A stretch of 64,000 nucleotides of DNA from Hyphomicrobiales bacterium (GTDB lineage: Bacteria > Pseudomonadota > Alphaproteobacteria > Rhizobiales > Xanthobacteraceae). The translations under genes and the position numbers were made by a program. Numbering within the stretch: position 1 is the stretch's first letter; each line of letters starts with the position of its first letter. The DNA lies in contig JACPOA010000001.1 of assembly GCA_016185205.1 (NCBI GenBank), positions 22,055-86,054 of the forward strand. Reading direction: 5' to 3'. Shown here one piece after another: positions 46,425 through 56,238 of the stretch. The notes below the pieces were generated by a model, which searched no databases, was not told where the DNA came from, and saw nothing but the letters and a program-made list of their open reading frames with translations.

Positions 46425-46823
46425 ATGGCGAAGAAAGCGACCCGTAAGCGAGCCGCCGCAGCGAAGGCTCCCGGCGGATTGACCACACTGATCGTAGGCG
46501 AGGAGGGGCACCCAACCACGCTCGCGCTTGGCGAAGAGATCCACCCGACGACATTAGCCTTGGGCGAAGAAGGACCGACCATCTTCTATGGCGAACACCC
46601 GACGACGCTTGCGCTCGGTGAGGAAGGGCCGACTATCTATATGGGCGAGCATCCGCCGAGCAATCCGCTGATCGAACATCCGAGCAACGTGATCGCCGAG
46701 CAGTTCGGTGGCATCATCGATCCAGGGGGCCCGGTCGAGCAACAAAAAGTGACGGCTGCGGCCAAGAAATCCGCGCGCAAGCGCAAGAGCAAGAGCAAGA
46801 GCAAGAGCAAGAGCAAGAAATAA
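46425..46823 (+). CDS. Graspetide precursor with TTxxxxEE repeats (plesiocin-like)
   Basis: This 132-residue peptide is the probable substrate of the ATP-grasp enzyme encoded 28 bp downstream. After a short basic N-terminus come TTLIVGEE (residues 20-27), then TTLALGEE at 31-38, 42-49 and 60-67, and two weakened units, PTIFYGEH (51-58) and PTIYMGEH (69-76). TTxxxxEE is the core motif of group 2 graspetides, where two Thr hydroxyls form ester bonds to two Glu side chains. The DNA of the units differs at many synonymous positions. The C-terminal part has EHPSNVIAEQFGGIIDPGG and a (KS) tail encoded by five perfect AAGAGC units (46785-46814). A GGGAG lies 9-13 bp before ATG 46425. The core sits before a long tail, not at the C-terminus, which is unusual. 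Confidence 0.85.
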   Translation: MAKKATRKRAAAAKAPGGLTTLIVGEEGHPTTLALGEEIHPTTLALGEEGPTIFYGEHPTTLALGEEGPTIYMGEHPPSNPLIEHPSNVIAEQFGGIIDPGGPVEQQKVTAAAKKSARKRKSKSKSKSKSKK

Positions 46824-46851
46824 CCGCGCAGCGGGCGAGGACCGCAGAACC

Positions 46852-47727
46852 ATGATCCTCGTCGCCGGCGGCGAACTCGATTTCAATCTTGGCGCGCTGC
46901 TTCGGCGGATGCGGCGGCGGCGCGTCAAGTTTTTGAGCGCCCTGCTCGGCGCCGCGCACATCCCCCGACTGACCATCGATCTCGCCAAGGACCGCATGCG
47001 GCTCGACGGCCGTCTGGTACGACCGGCCGCCTGCTTCATGCGTCACGACGTTTTCCTGACCCAATCTCTGCGTACGGCGGAAGCGAACGCCGCAGCGCTC
47101 AATTGGTACATTGCAATCAAAGGCTGGGAGCTCGCGCATGACGACGTGCGCGGCTTCAACAAGCGGGCCTGGAACGCCGACACAAATAAGCTCACCAACC
47201 TTTATCTTGCCGCGCGTCATGGGCTGAGGGTGCCGCGCACATTGCTCACCAATGAGTTCGCAGTTGTGCGCAAGTCGATGCTCGGGCCGCTGATCGAGAA
47301 GCCGGCAGCGGGCGGCGAACTGACGGGAACGTTCGACACGCTTGAGACGAAGCTTGCCGCCGGGACACCGATTGGGCGCTATCCGCGCTTCGTGCAGCAA
47401 CAAATGCAGCGGCCGGAGCTGCGCGTATTCCGTGTGGGCGACGAACTTATTGGCTTTTCGCTGACCTCGCCCGATCTCGACTACCGCGCTGCGTTGCGCT
47501 CGCGCTTGAAACCGGCGCGAGTGCCGGCGGCGCTGGGGGAGAAGTTTTACGCGCTCTGTTCCACGATCGGCCTCGATTTTGCGGCCGCCGATTTCATGCG
47601 TGACCCGAAAGGCGGCGAGCACCGCTTCTTGGAGGTGAACTCGCAGCCGATGTTCGCCGCCTTCGATGCGGTCGCCGGCGGTCGACTGTGCGACGCCATC
47701 ATCGACCACCTGTCCGCCAAACCCTAG
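46852..47727 (+). CDS. ATP-grasp macrocyclase (MvdD/PsnB-like)
   Basis: The 291-residue protein resembles the graspetide ATP-grasp ligases, which activate Glu/Asp side chains as acyl phosphates and join them to Thr/Ser or Lys. It has the N-terminal lid region (ILVAGGELDFNLGALLRRM, RPAACFMRHDVFL), the entry NKLTNLYLAARHGLRVPRTLLTN, the central KSMLGPLIEKPAAGG, and the C-terminal ATP/Mg site (GLDFAAADFMRDPKGG, HRFLEVNSQPMFAAFD) with Asp, Glu and Asn metal ligands. It follows the repeat-containing precursor gene directly. RimK-type or glutathione-synthetase-like ligases are alternatives, but the neighbour argues for peptide macrocyclisation. No transporter or protease is next to it. Confidence 0.88.
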   Translation: MILVAGGELDFNLGALLRRMRRRRVKFLSALLGAAHIPRLTIDLAKDRMRLDGRLVRPAACFMRHDVFLTQSLRTAEANAAALNWYIAIKGWELAHDDVRGFNKRAWNADTNKLTNLYLAARHGLRVPRTLLTNEFAVVRKSMLGPLIEKPAAGGELTGTFDTLETKLAAGTPIGRYPRFVQQQMQRPELRVFRVGDELIGFSLTSPDLDYRAALRSRLKPARVPAALGEKFYALCSTIGLDFAAADFMRDPKGGEHRFLEVNSQPMFAAFDAVAGGRLCDAIIDHLSAKP

Positions 47728-47856
47728 ATATTGCGGTTAAACCCCGTCCCCACGCCAGCGCTTGGCGGTTGGCGGGCGATATGCTAATTGCGGGCGTTAT
47801 CCCGGACCTGAAATCAGTACGGCGCCGGCCGCGTTCGCGGCGCCAGGAGAGCATGA

Positions 47857-49179
47857 ATGTCGGCCACCGCGAGCCCCAAATCCGCGCACAGTAAGCCTGC
47901 GGGCGATGTGGAAGCGCTGTTTTCCGCCTCCTTGCGCGAGGTCGACCCCGAGATCGCCGAGGCCATCGGGCTCGAGCTCGGCCGCCAGCGCGACGAGATC
48001 GAGCTGATCGCCTCGGAGAACATCGTGTCGCGCGCCGTGCTGGAGGCGCAGGGCTCGGTGCTCACCAACAAATATGCCGAAGGCCTGCCGGGCAAGCGCT
48101 ATTACGGCGGCTGCCAGTTCGTCGACATCGCCGAGCGGCTGGCGATCGAGCGCGTCACCAAATTGTTCGGCTGCAAGTTCGCCAATGTGCAGCCGCATTC
48201 CGGCGCCTCGGCGAACGCGGAAGTGTTCTTCGCGCTGCTGCAGCCGGGCGACACCTTCATGGGCCTCAACCTCGCCGCCGGCGGGCATCTCAGCCACGGT
48301 ATGGCGATCAACATGTCCGGCAAATGGTTCAAGCCGGTGCCGTATAATGTCCGCCGCGACGACCAGCGCGTCGACATGGAAGAGCTGGAGAAGCTCGCCA
48401 AGGAGCACAGGCCAAAGCTGATCATCGCCGGCGGCTCGGCCTATCCGCGCATCTTCGACTTCAAGCGCTTCCGCGAGATTTGCGACGAGGTCGGCGCCTA
48501 TCTCATGGTCGACATGGCGCACTTCGCCGGCCTGGTGGCCGGCGGCGCGCATCCTTCGCCGTTCCCGCACGCGCATGTGGTGACCACCACCACGCACAAG
48601 ACGCTGCGCGGCCCGCGCGGTGGCATGATCCTCTCGGACGACGAAGCGATCGCTAAGAAGCTCAACTCGGCGGTGTTCCCCGGCATGCAGGGCGGACCGC
48701 TGATGCATGTGATCGCAGCCAAGGCGGTGGCGTTCGGCGAAGCGCTGCGTCCGAGCTTCCGCACTTACGCGCGCAACGTAGTGGAGAACGCCAAGGCGCT
48801 GGCCGAGACGCTGAAATCGCACGGGCTCGACATCGTGTCGGGCGGCACCGACACCCATCTGATGCTGGTCGACCTGCGGCCTAAGCGCCTCACCGGCAAG
48901 GTGGCGGAGCTGGCGCTCGGGCGTGCCCACATCACCTGCAACAAGAACGGCATCCCGTTCGATCCGGAAAAGCCCACCGTCACCTCCGGCATCCGGCTCG
49001 GCACGCCGGCCGGCACCACGCGCGGCTTCGGCATCGCTGAATTCCGCACAGTGGGCGAGATGATCGTCGAGGTGCTCGACGTGCTGTCGCAGAAGCAGGC
49101 GCAAGAGGATTCGTTGGTGGAAGCTGCCGTGCGCGACAAGGTGAAGGCATTGATTTCACGTTTTCCGATTTACCCATGA
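47857..49179 (+). CDS. glyA: Serine hydroxymethyltransferase
   Basis: GlyA interconverts serine and glycine, loading tetrahydrofolate with a one-carbon unit. The 440-residue PLP enzyme shows [20 protein letters not shown], the PLP-binding Lys in [14 protein letters not shown], and [15 protein letters not shown] 47857 is preceded by AGGAGAG; a GC-rich hairpin (GGCGCCG at 47821, CGGCGCC at 47838) lies just before the ribosome-binding site. It opens the glyA-nrdR-ribD-ribE-ribH-nusB-thiL run. Confidence 0.97.
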   Translation: MSATASPKSAHSKPAGDVEALFSASLREVDPEIAEAIGLELGRQRDEIELIASENIVSRAVLEAQGSVLTNKYAEGLPGKRYYGGCQFVDIAERLAIERVTKLFGCKFANVQPHSGASANAEVFFALLQPGDTFMGLNLAAGGHLSHGMAINMSGKWFKPVPYNVRRDDQRVDMEELEKLAKEHRPKLIIAGGSAYPRIFDFKRFREICDEVGAYLMVDMAHFAGLVAGGAHPSPFPHAHVVTTTTHKTLRGPRGGMILSDDEAIAKKLNSAVFPGMQGGPLMHVIAAKAVAFGEALRPSFRTYARNVVENAKALAETLKSHGLDIVSGGTDTHLMLVDLRPKRLTGKVAELALGRAHITCNKNGIPFDPEKPTVTSGIRLGTPAGTTRGFGIAEFRTVGEMIVEVLDVLSQKQAQEDSLVEAAVRDKVKALISRFPIYP

Positions 49180-49206
49180 CGATGCGGATAGTGTAGGGGG
49201 GGCGTC

Positions 49207-49695
49207 ATGCGTTGCCCGAGTTGCGGTAGCCTCGACACGCAGGTGAAGGATTCGCGGCCGACCGAGGATTCGGCGGTGATCCGCCGCCGTCGCGTGTGCC
49301 TGACCTGCAATTTCCGCTTCACCACCTTCGAGCGTGTGCAGTTGCGCGAGCTCACGGTCATCAAGCGCAATGGACGGCGCGTACCGTTCGATCGCGACAA
49401 GCTGATGCGCTCGGTGCAGATCGCGCTGCGCAAGCGCGCGGTCGAGCCGGAGCGCATCGAGCAGATGGTCTCCAAGATCGTGCGCGAGCTGGAAAGCGCC
49501 GGCGAGAACGAAGTCTCCTCGGAGGCGATCGGCGAGATCGTGATGGCGCACCTGCGCGAGATCGACGACGTCGCCTATGTGCGCTTCGCCTCCGTTTATC
49601 GCAATTTCCGCGAGGCCAAGGACTTCCGCGCCGCGCTCGACGAATTGTCGGGCGAGGAAGACACGCCGAAGCCGGCCACCCCCTTGCGCAAATGA
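49207..49695 (+). CDS. nrdR: Transcriptional repressor NrdR
   Basis: NrdR represses ribonucleotide reductase genes, sensing dATP/ATP through its ATP-cone. The 162-residue protein has the N-terminal zinc ribbon ([31 protein letters not shown]) and the ATP-cone ([20 protein letters not shown]). NrdR boxes would be at nrd operons, not here. It overlaps ribD by 4 bp. Confidence 0.97.
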   Translation: MRCPSCGSLDTQVKDSRPTEDSAVIRRRRVCLTCNFRFTTFERVQLRELTVIKRNGRRVPFDRDKLMRSVQIALRKRAVEPERIEQMVSKIVRELESAGENEVSSEAIGEIVMAHLREIDDVAYVRFASVYRNFREAKDFRAALDELSGEEDTPKPATPLRK

Positions 49696-50828
49696 ACGAC
49701 CCGGTCGCGCCAGTTCCGACAGCGGCGAGCGCCGATGACGCGCGCTTCATGGCGTTGGCATTGACGCTCGGCCGGCGCGGGCTGGGCGCGACCTGGCCCA
49801 ATCCGGCGGTAGGCAGCGTGATCGTGAAGGACGGCATCATCCTCGCGCGCGGCTGGACGCAAGCCGGCGGCCGCCCGCATGCCGAGGTCGAGGCGCTGCG
49901 CCGCGCCAAGAAAATCGCGCAAAATAAGTTTATTGGCGCCACGATGTATGTGACGCTCGAGCCGTGCTCGCATCACGGCAAGACGCCACCTTGCGCCGAC
50001 GCCATCATCAAGGCCGGCATCGCGCGCGTGGTGTCGGCGCTCGAGGACCCCAATCCGGAGGTGGCCGGCAAGGGCCACGCGCGGCTGCGCGGCAAAGGCA
50101 TCGCGGTCGACATCGGGCTCGGCGCCGACGAGGCGCGCCGCGTGCATGTCGGCCACATCACGCGTATCCAGAACGCGCGGCCCTATGTGACCCTCAAGCT
50201 CGCCGTCTCGTCCGACGGCAAAGTGGGCCTCGCCGGCCGCAAGCCGGTGGCGATCACCGGCGAGCCCGCGCGCACCCGCGTGTTCCAGTTGCGCGCGCAG
50301 AGCGACGCCATTTTGGTCGGCATCGGCACCGTGCTGTCGGACAATCCCGCGCTCACCTGCCGGCTGCCCGGCATGGACGAGCGCTCGCCAGTGCGCGTGG
50401 TGCTCGATGCGCAGTTGCGGCTGCCGCTGGCGACCGCGGTGGTGGCAACCGTAAGGGAAACGCCAACCTGGGTGTTCACCTCGCGCAAAGCCTCAGGCCT
50501 TGCCGAGGAGATTTTGCAGCAGAAGGGCTGCAAGGTGTTCCGCGTCGACGAGCAGAACGGCAAGCTCGATCTCGACGCCGTGCTGAAAATTCTCGCCGAG
50601 CAGGGCATCACCCGGCTGATGGTGGAGGGCGGCCCGACAGTGGCGGCGAGTTTTGTCGGCGCCGATCTCGTCGATGAGGCGGTGCTACTGCGCGCCGACA
50701 AAACCATCGGTGCCGACGGCATCGACGCGCTCGAAGGCATGCCGCTCAGCGCGCTCATCGAGCACATGCAATCGCGCGGAGTTGAAACGCTCGGCGCGGA
50801 TACACTCGAACATTACGAGCGCACCTGA
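49692..50828 (+). CDS. ribD: Bifunctional riboflavin deaminase/reductase
   Basis: RibD carries the deaminase and reductase steps after GTP cyclohydrolase II in riboflavin synthesis. The 378-residue protein has the zinc deaminase motifs ([30 protein letters not shown]) in the N-terminal half and the reductase half with [37 protein letters not shown] and [15 protein letters not shown] 49692 overlaps the nrdR stop. Confidence 0.96.
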   Translation: MNDPVAPVPTAASADDARFMALALTLGRRGLGATWPNPAVGSVIVKDGIILARGWTQAGGRPHAEVEALRRAKKIAQNKFIGATMYVTLEPCSHHGKTPPCADAIIKAGIARVVSALEDPNPEVAGKGHARLRGKGIAVDIGLGADEARRVHVGHITRIQNARPYVTLKLAVSSDGKVGLAGRKPVAITGEPARTRVFQLRAQSDAILVGIGTVLSDNPALTCRLPGMDERSPVRVVLDAQLRLPLATAVVATVRETPTWVFTSRKASGLAEEILQQKGCKVFRVDEQNGKLDLDAVLKILAEQGITRLMVEGGPTVAASFVGADLVDEAVLLRADKTIGADGIDALEGMPLSALIEHMQSRGVETLGADTLEHYERT

Positions 50829-50829
50829 C

Positions 50830-51435
50830 ATGTTCACCGGCATCGTCACTGACTTGGGCGAAGTGCGATCGGTCAAGCCGCGCGCCGACAATCTGCACCG
50901 CATCACCATCTATTGCCGCTATCCGCGTGCCGAGCTGGTGCAGGGCGCCTCGATCGCCTGTTCCGGCGTCTGCCTGACCGTGGTGGACACCGGCGAGGAA
51001 GACGGCCGCGGCTGGTTCGCGGTCGACGCGGCGGCGGAAACATTGGCGGTCACCAGCGTCGGCCGCTGGCGACACGGCACCCGCGTCAATCTGGAGCGTT
51101 CGCTCAAGCTCGGCGACGAGCTGGGCGGCCACATGGTCGCCGGGCATGTCGACGGCTTGGCAAATGTGGTCGCGCGCGAGGACATGACCGATATGGCGCG
51201 CTTTCTGCTGCGCGCGCCGCATGAGCTGGCGCGCTTCGTCGCGCCCAAAGGCTCGGTGGCGCTCGACGGCGTCTCGCTCACGGTCAATGCGGTGGAGGGC
51301 GACACGTTCTCGGTGCTGATCATCCCGCACACGCTTGCGGTGACGACGTTCGGCGCGCTCGCCACAGGCTCCGACGTTAACCTCGAAATCGATACCATGG
51401 CGCGCTATGCCGCGCGCCTGATGGACAGCAAATAG
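50830..51435 (+). CDS. ribE: Riboflavin synthase, alpha subunit
   Basis: This enzyme dismutates two 6,7-dimethyl-8-ribityllumazine molecules to riboflavin. The 201-residue protein is a tandem of two lumazine-binding barrels: [15 protein letters not shown] with [20 protein letters not shown], then [21 protein letters not shown]. It begins 1 bp after the ribD stop. Confidence 0.95.
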   Translation: MFTGIVTDLGEVRSVKPRADNLHRITIYCRYPRAELVQGASIACSGVCLTVVDTGEEDGRGWFAVDAAAETLAVTSVGRWRHGTRVNLERSLKLGDELGGHMVAGHVDGLANVVAREDMTDMARFLLRAPHELARFVAPKGSVALDGVSLTVNAVEGDTFSVLIIPHTLAVTTFGALATGSDVNLEIDTMARYAARLMDSK

Positions 51436-51496
51436 CGCTCTTGTTACCGGCGCGCGCGCTTGCTACCACGCGGCCGAAGCAAGGAACATTCGGAAC

Positions 51497-51982
51497 ATGG
51501 CCAAGAAGACCGGCGGCGCCGTCAAGCGCGGCAAACAAGACAATAAGCCGCGCATGCTGATCGTGGAGGCGCGCTTCTACGAGCATATCGCCGACGCGCT
51601 GCTCGCGAGCGCTACGCGCGTGCTGGACGAAGCCGGCGCGTCATACGAGCGCATCGCGGTGCCGGGCGCGCTGGAAATTCCCGCGGCCATTGCCATGGCG
51701 CTCGATGCCGCCAAGCGCAAGCCATACGACGGCGTGGTGGCGCTCGGCTGCGTGATCCAGGGTGAGACCTATCATTTCGAACTGGTGTCGAACGAGTCGG
51801 CGCGCGGCTTGATGGACCTGGCGATCCAGCAGCAGCTTGCCATTGGCAACGGCATCCTCACCGTCGACAACGAAGCCCAGGCGCTCGCCCGCTCCACCGC
51901 CGACGAGCGCAACAAGGGCGCCTCCGCCGCGCGCGCCGCGCTCGCCATGGTCGCGCTCAAACGCAAACTTGCGGGGCGCTAA
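51497..51982 (+). CDS. ribH: 6,7-Dimethyl-8-ribityllumazine synthase
   Basis: RibH makes the lumazine substrate of riboflavin synthase and usually forms 60-mer or pentamer shells. The 161-residue protein has [31 protein letters not shown], the catalytic His in [16 protein letters not shown] and [15 protein letters not shown]. Its stop overlaps the nusB start (TAATG). Confidence 0.96.
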   Translation: MAKKTGGAVKRGKQDNKPRMLIVEARFYEHIADALLASATRVLDEAGASYERIAVPGALEIPAAIAMALDAAKRKPYDGVVALGCVIQGETYHFELVSNESARGLMDLAIQQQLAIGNGILTVDNEAQALARSTADERNKGASAARAALAMVALKRKLAGR

Positions 51983-52482
51983 TGGCCCGCGGCGCGCCAG
52001 CAGGCGAGAGCGAGGCGCGCAAGGCCAACACGCGCGGCGCCGCTCGCCTTGCCGCCGTGCAGGCGCTCTACCAGATGGATCTCGCCGGCACCGGCCTGAA
52101 CGAGATCCTCGCCGAGTTCGAAAGCCACTGGCTCGGCCGCGAGGTCGAGGGCGCGCAATATCTGCCGGCCGAAGCGGCGTTCTTCCGCGACATCGTCTCC
52201 GGCGTGGTGCGCGAGCAGCGCAAGCTCGATCCGCTGATCGACGCGGCGCTGGCCAAGAGCTGGCCGCTCAAGCGCATCGAAACCGTGCTGCGCGCCGCTC
52301 TGCGCGCCGGCGCCTACGAGCTCGACCATCGCCGCGACGTGCCGGCGCGCGTGGTGGTGTCGGAATATGCCGACGTCGCCGCCGCCTTTGTCGAGCGCGA
52401 CGAGACGGGTATGGTCAATGCCGTGCTCGACCAGCTGGCGCGCTCATTGCGCGCGGCCGAATTCGGTCCAGCCGCCAGGTGA
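51982..52482 (+). CDS. nusB: Transcription antitermination factor NusB
   Basis: NusB joins NusE (S10) on the boxA RNA in rRNA antitermination. The 166-residue all-helical protein shows ANTRGAARLAAVQALYQMD, FFRDIVSGVVREQRKLDPLI, ETVLRAALRAGAYEL and the conserved end VNAVLDQLARSLR. The gene starts within the ribH stop. Confidence 0.95.
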   Translation: MARGAPAGESEARKANTRGAARLAAVQALYQMDLAGTGLNEILAEFESHWLGREVEGAQYLPAEAAFFRDIVSGVVREQRKLDPLIDAALAKSWPLKRIETVLRAALRAGAYELDHRRDVPARVVVSEYADVAAAFVERDETGMVNAVLDQLARSLRAAEFGPAAR

Positions 52483-52486
52483 TTCC

Positions 52487-53491
52487 ATGGCTAAGGACGA
52501 CGACAAACTGTCGGCCGAGGATCGTCTGATCGCGCGTTTTTTCCAGCCGCTCGCCACCCATCCGGGCGCGCTGGGTTTAACCGACGATGCCGCCTTCCTC
52601 ACGCCGCCCGCGGGTTGCGACCTGGTGCTCAAGACCGACGCCATCGTCGGCGGCGTGCATTTCTTCCAAGACGATGCCGCGCGCGAGGTGGCGCGCAAGG
52701 CGCTGCGGGTGAATTTGTCCGACCTCGCCGCCAAGGGCGCAGCGCCGCTCGGCTTCCTGCTGTCGCTGGCGCTGCCGAAGGAGATCGGCGACGACTGGCT
52801 TTCCGATTTTGCGGAAGGCCTGCGCGCCGATGCCGTTGAGTTCGGCTGTCCGCTGTTCGGCGGCGACACCGACCGCACACCCGGCCCGGCGACGATTTCG
52901 ATCGCCATGTTCGGCAGCGTGCCGCAAGGCACCATGGTGCGGCGCGCCGGCGCCAAGGCGGGCGACCGCGTGTTCGTGAGCGGAACCATCGGCGATGCGG
53001 CGCTCGGTCTGGCATTGCGCAAAAAAACCCATATGGGCGCCGACTGGACACTCAACGCCGCACAGCGCCAGCATCTGGCGTCGCGCTATCTGCTGCCGCA
53101 GCCGCGCAATGCGTTGGCGGAAGCCGTGCGCACGCACGCCTCGGCGGCGATGGATGTGTCGGATGGGTTGGTCGGCGATCTGGCCAAGCTTGCCCGCGTG
53201 TCGGGCGTGGCGGCCGAGATCGCGGTCGCGCAGATGCCGCTGTCGGACGCGGCGCGCGCGGTTATCGCCGCCGCGCCGGCGATGCTGGAAACCGCGCTCA
53301 CCGGCGGCGACGATTACGAGGTGGTGTGCACGGTAGCGCCGGAGAAGGCGGCCGGTTTCCACGCGGCGGCGCAGGCGGCTCATGTGGCGGTCACCGAGAT
53401 CGGCGCGATCGTGGCGGGCGAGGGCGCCCATTTTGTTGGCGCCGACGGCAAGCCACTCGCTTTCAAGCGCGCCTCCTTCAGCCATTTTTGA
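52487..53491 (+). CDS. thiL: Thiamine-monophosphate kinase
   Basis: ThiL phosphorylates thiamine monophosphate to the active coenzyme. The 334-residue protein belongs to the PurM/ThiL fold, with LGLTDDAAFLTPP, LKTDAIVGGVHFF, LRVNLSDLAAKGAAPLGFLL, the GGDTDRTPGPATISI loop, and AMDVSDGLVGDLAKLAR. It closes the glyA-to-thiL run, 4 bp after nusB. Confidence 0.95.
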   Translation: MAKDDDKLSAEDRLIARFFQPLATHPGALGLTDDAAFLTPPAGCDLVLKTDAIVGGVHFFQDDAAREVARKALRVNLSDLAAKGAAPLGFLLSLALPKEIGDDWLSDFAEGLRADAVEFGCPLFGGDTDRTPGPATISIAMFGSVPQGTMVRRAGAKAGDRVFVSGTIGDAALGLALRKKTHMGADWTLNAAQRQHLASRYLLPQPRNALAEAVRTHASAAMDVSDGLVGDLAKLARVSGVAAEIAVAQMPLSDAARAVIAAAPAMLETALTGGDDYEVVCTVAPEKAAGFHAAAQAAHVAVTEIGAIVAGEGAHFVGADGKPLAFKRASFSHF

Positions 53492-53535
53492 GCTACACTG
53501 TGCAAAACGACAGACGTCAGGAGCGGACAAGCGCC

Positions 53536-54762
53536 ATGCGCGATATGACGAAACCGGCAGCCGCCACGCCGGTCGGGCAAAACCCGAACTTCGACAAGCA
53601 CCACAAGCGCTTCCCGACCACCGCCTGGATGCGCAAGGAGGCGCCGCGCCACGTGCCGCGCTTCGCCTTCGAATATGGCGACACCGGCGCCGGCAACGAT
53701 GTCGGCATCGCGCACAACTGGGCCGCGCTCGACGCCATCAAGATCGTGCCGCGCTACGGCGTGATGCCGACGCTGCCGCCGGTCGATTGCGAATTGTTCG
53801 GTACGAAATATTCAGCGCCGATCGGCATCGCGCCGATGGGCGGCCCGTCGCTGGTGTGGCCGGGCGCCGATCTCTTGATGGCGAAGGCGGCGCAGCGCGC
53901 GCGCATTCCCTACACGCTGAGCGTCGCCGGCGGCGCCACCATCGAAGACGCCGCCGCTGCCGCGCCCGATGTGTTCTGGCTGCAGCTCTATCGCTTCTGG
54001 CACGACGATCACAAGATCGGTTTCGATCTGATGCGGCGCGCCAAAGCCGTCGGCGTGAAAGTGCTGACGCTCACCCTCGACGTGCCGGTGCGCACCACGC
54101 GCTCGCGCGAGACCTATGCGGGCCTCGCCGGTGAGTTCCGCCCCAATCTGCGCATGCTGTATGAAATGACAATTCGGCCGAAATGGCTGCTGGCGCTGCT
54201 GCGCAACGGCTATCCGCGTTTCGCCACCATCGGCGACTACGCGCGCCCGGGCGCCGGCACCAACGAGATCATCAAGTTCGCGCGCGCCCGCATGGGCGGC
54301 GCGTTTTCATGGGAAGAAGTCAAGCGCTATCGCGATCACTGGAAGGGCCCGATGGCCCTTAAAGGAATTTTGCATCCGGCCGACGCCAAGAAGGCCGTGG
54401 CGCTCGGCATCGATGGCATCTGGCTGTCGAACCACGGCGGCCGACAGATCGAGGCGCTGATGCCGTCGATCGATTGCCTGCCGGGCATCGTGGCGGCGGT
54501 CGGCAAGAAAGCCACCATCCTGCTCGACAGCGGCATCCGCAGCGGACAGGACGTGATGCGCGCGCTCGCGCTCGGCGCCGATGCGGCCTTTGCCGGCAAG
54601 TCGTTCCTGTGGGCGGTGGCGGCCATCGGTGACGAAGGCCCGGCCCAGCTCATCGACCTCTACATCGACGAGCTGCGCGCCTCGCTCGGCCAGATCGGCG
54701 CCCGCTCGCCAGCCGAGGCCAGGAAGGCGAAAATCCTGCATCCGGGGGCGATTAAGTTTTAG
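53536..54762 (+). CDS. FMN-dependent alpha-hydroxy-acid oxidase (lactate dehydrogenase family)
   Basis: The 408-residue TIM-barrel flavoprotein oxidises an alpha-hydroxy acid such as L-lactate or glycolate. It has the N-terminal FAFEYGDTGAGNDVG, the FMN site SAPIGIAPMGG, TLTLDVPVRTTRSRET, the catalytic His in WLSNHGGRQIEAL and the FMN-phosphate motif LDSGIRSGQDVMRALALGADAAFAGKSF. Length and motifs do not resolve the substrate. ATG 53536 was preferred over an upstream antiphase extension. Confidence 0.88.
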   Translation: MRDMTKPAAATPVGQNPNFDKHHKRFPTTAWMRKEAPRHVPRFAFEYGDTGAGNDVGIAHNWAALDAIKIVPRYGVMPTLPPVDCELFGTKYSAPIGIAPMGGPSLVWPGADLLMAKAAQRARIPYTLSVAGGATIEDAAAAAPDVFWLQLYRFWHDDHKIGFDLMRRAKAVGVKVLTLTLDVPVRTTRSRETYAGLAGEFRPNLRMLYEMTIRPKWLLALLRNGYPRFATIGDYARPGAGTNEIIKFARARMGGAFSWEEVKRYRDHWKGPMALKGILHPADAKKAVALGIDGIWLSNHGGRQIEALMPSIDCLPGIVAAVGKKATILLDSGIRSGQDVMRALALGADAAFAGKSFLWAVAAIGDEGPAQLIDLYIDELRASLGQIGARSPAEARKAKILHPGAIKF

Positions 54763-54778
54763 GAACTTGCCGCATGCG

Positions 54779-54925
54779 TCCTTTCCCTCCGCGAAGCGGT
54801 GGGGAGGGTCGGCTCATATCGCGCACGCTATATGAGCCGGGGTGGGGGGCACTTAACGGCGCGCGAACTTTTCCCCCCACCCCTAACCCCTCCCCACCAC
54901 GCGCAAGAGCGCGCGGGGGGAGGGG
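54779..54925. repeat. GC-rich palindromic intergenic repeat
   Basis: The gap 54763-55011 contains GGCTCATAT (54811-54819) paired with ATATGAGCC (54830-54838), and CCCCTCCCC (54887-54895) paired with GGGGAGGGG (54917-54925) around a GCGC-AAGA-GCGC hairpin. The style matches dispersed repeats found in Bradyrhizobium-like intergenic DNA. No gene is seen. Confidence 0.7.
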
Positions 54926-55011
54926 AATAACATCGCAGCCCTGCATCCCCGGCAGTGGCGGTATTCTTCGGCGCCCTTTAAAGAGAAACCGGTTTTTCCG
55001 GGAATCGCCTC

Positions 55012-56238
55012 ATGTCGGCTGTCGCCGAGTCAATCGAGCCAATACTCCACGCCCACATCGACGACCGTCTGGCGCGCCGCAACGCCATGGTGCTGGCGGT
55101 GGCGCAGGCGCTTGCCGGCGGCAACAACACCGTGATCGTGTCGACCGCCAGCATCGTCGGCGCGGTGCTGGCGCCCGACAAGGGCCTGGCCACGCTGCCG
55201 ATCACCTGCATGGTGATAGGCATGTGGCTCGGCACGCTGCCGGTCGGCGCCCTCGCCAAGCGCTTCGGCCGCAGATTCGCGCTGCAGACCGGATCGCTGT
55301 TCGGCGTAGCGTCCGGGCTGATTTCCTACAGCGCGGTGATGCAGGGCAATTTCTGGCTGCTGCTGATCGGCACCTTCTGCGGCGGGCTCTATGCCGCCGC
55401 GCACCAGTCCTACCGGTTTGCCGCCGCCGATACGGCGAGCGAGGCATTCCGGCCCAAGGTGGTGTCCTGGGTGCTGGCCGGCGGGGTGTTCGCCGCGGTG
55501 ATCGGGCCGCAGCTCGTCATCTTCACCAAGGATCTGCTGCCGCCACATCTGTTTGCCGCCAGCTATCTCGGGCAATCGGCCTGCGCCGTGCTTGCCGCCA
55601 TCGTGTTGGTGTTCGTCAAGGTGCCGCCGGCGCCCGCCGAGAAGCGGATCGAAAGCGCGCGCCCGCTGCTGGCGGTCGTGCAGGCGCCGCGCTTCATCGT
55701 CGCCGTCGCCTGCGGGGTGGCGAGCTACGCCATGATGAACATGATCATGACCTCGGCGCCGCTCGCCATGGTCGGCTGCGGTCATTCGGTGACCGATGCC
55801 ACGCTCGGCATCCAGTGGCACGTGCTGGCGATGTATGCGCCGAGCTTCGTGACCGGCAGCCTGATCGCGCGCTTCGGGGTCGAGCGCATCACCGGCATCG
55901 GCCTCGTCCTGGTCGGACTGGCCGGCGTGGTCGGCATCGCCGGCATTTCGGTGGCGCATTTCTGGACCGGGCTGATCCTGCTCGGGCTCGGCTGGAACCT
56001 GGCCTTCATCGGCGCCACCACCATGGTGACGCAGTGCCATCGGCCGGACGAGCGCAACAAGGTGCAGGCGTTCAACGATTTCCTCATTTTCGGCAGCATG
56101 GCCTTGAGTTCGTTCTCCTCCGGCCAGTTGCTGGAATATGTCGGCTGGACCGCGATCAACGAGGTGATCTTCCCGACCATCTTCGTGGCCGGCGCCATGC
56201 TGGCCTGGCTCGCCATGCGCAAGCCGGCGGCGGTGTGA
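55012..56238 (+). CDS. MFS transporter
   Basis: The 408-residue protein has 12 predicted membrane helices and MFS motif A in GALAKRFGRRFALQTGSL after TM2, and GLYAAAHQSYRFAAAD after TM4. The second half starts LLAVVQAPRFIVAVACGV and repeats SLIARFGVERITGIGL. Substrate and direction are not evident. The start was taken at ATG 55012 in frame with the hydrophobic core. Confidence 0.85.
   Translation: MSAVAESIEPILHAHIDDRLARRNAMVLAVAQALAGGNNTVIVSTASIVGAVLAPDKGLATLPITCMVIGMWLGTLPVGALAKRFGRRFALQTGSLFGVASGLISYSAVMQGNFWLLLIGTFCGGLYAAAHQSYRFAAADTASEAFRPKVVSWVLAGGVFAAVIGPQLVIFTKDLLPPHLFAASYLGQSACAVLAAIVLVFVKVPPAPAEKRIESARPLLAVVQAPRFIVAVACGVASYAMMNMIMTSAPLAMVGCGHSVTDATLGIQWHVLAMYAPSFVTGSLIARFGVERITGIGLVLVGLAGVVGIAGISVAHFWTGLILLGLGWNLAFIGATTMVTQCHRPDERNKVQAFNDFLIFGSMALSSFSSGQLLEYVGWTAINEVIFPTIFVAGAMLAWLAMRKPAAV

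Noticed and set aside
46785..46814. AAGAGC repeats as a CRISPR-like or regulatory array
   Set aside because: Six-base direct repeats without spacers, coding Lys-Ser in frame at the end of the precursor gene; a coding microsatellite.
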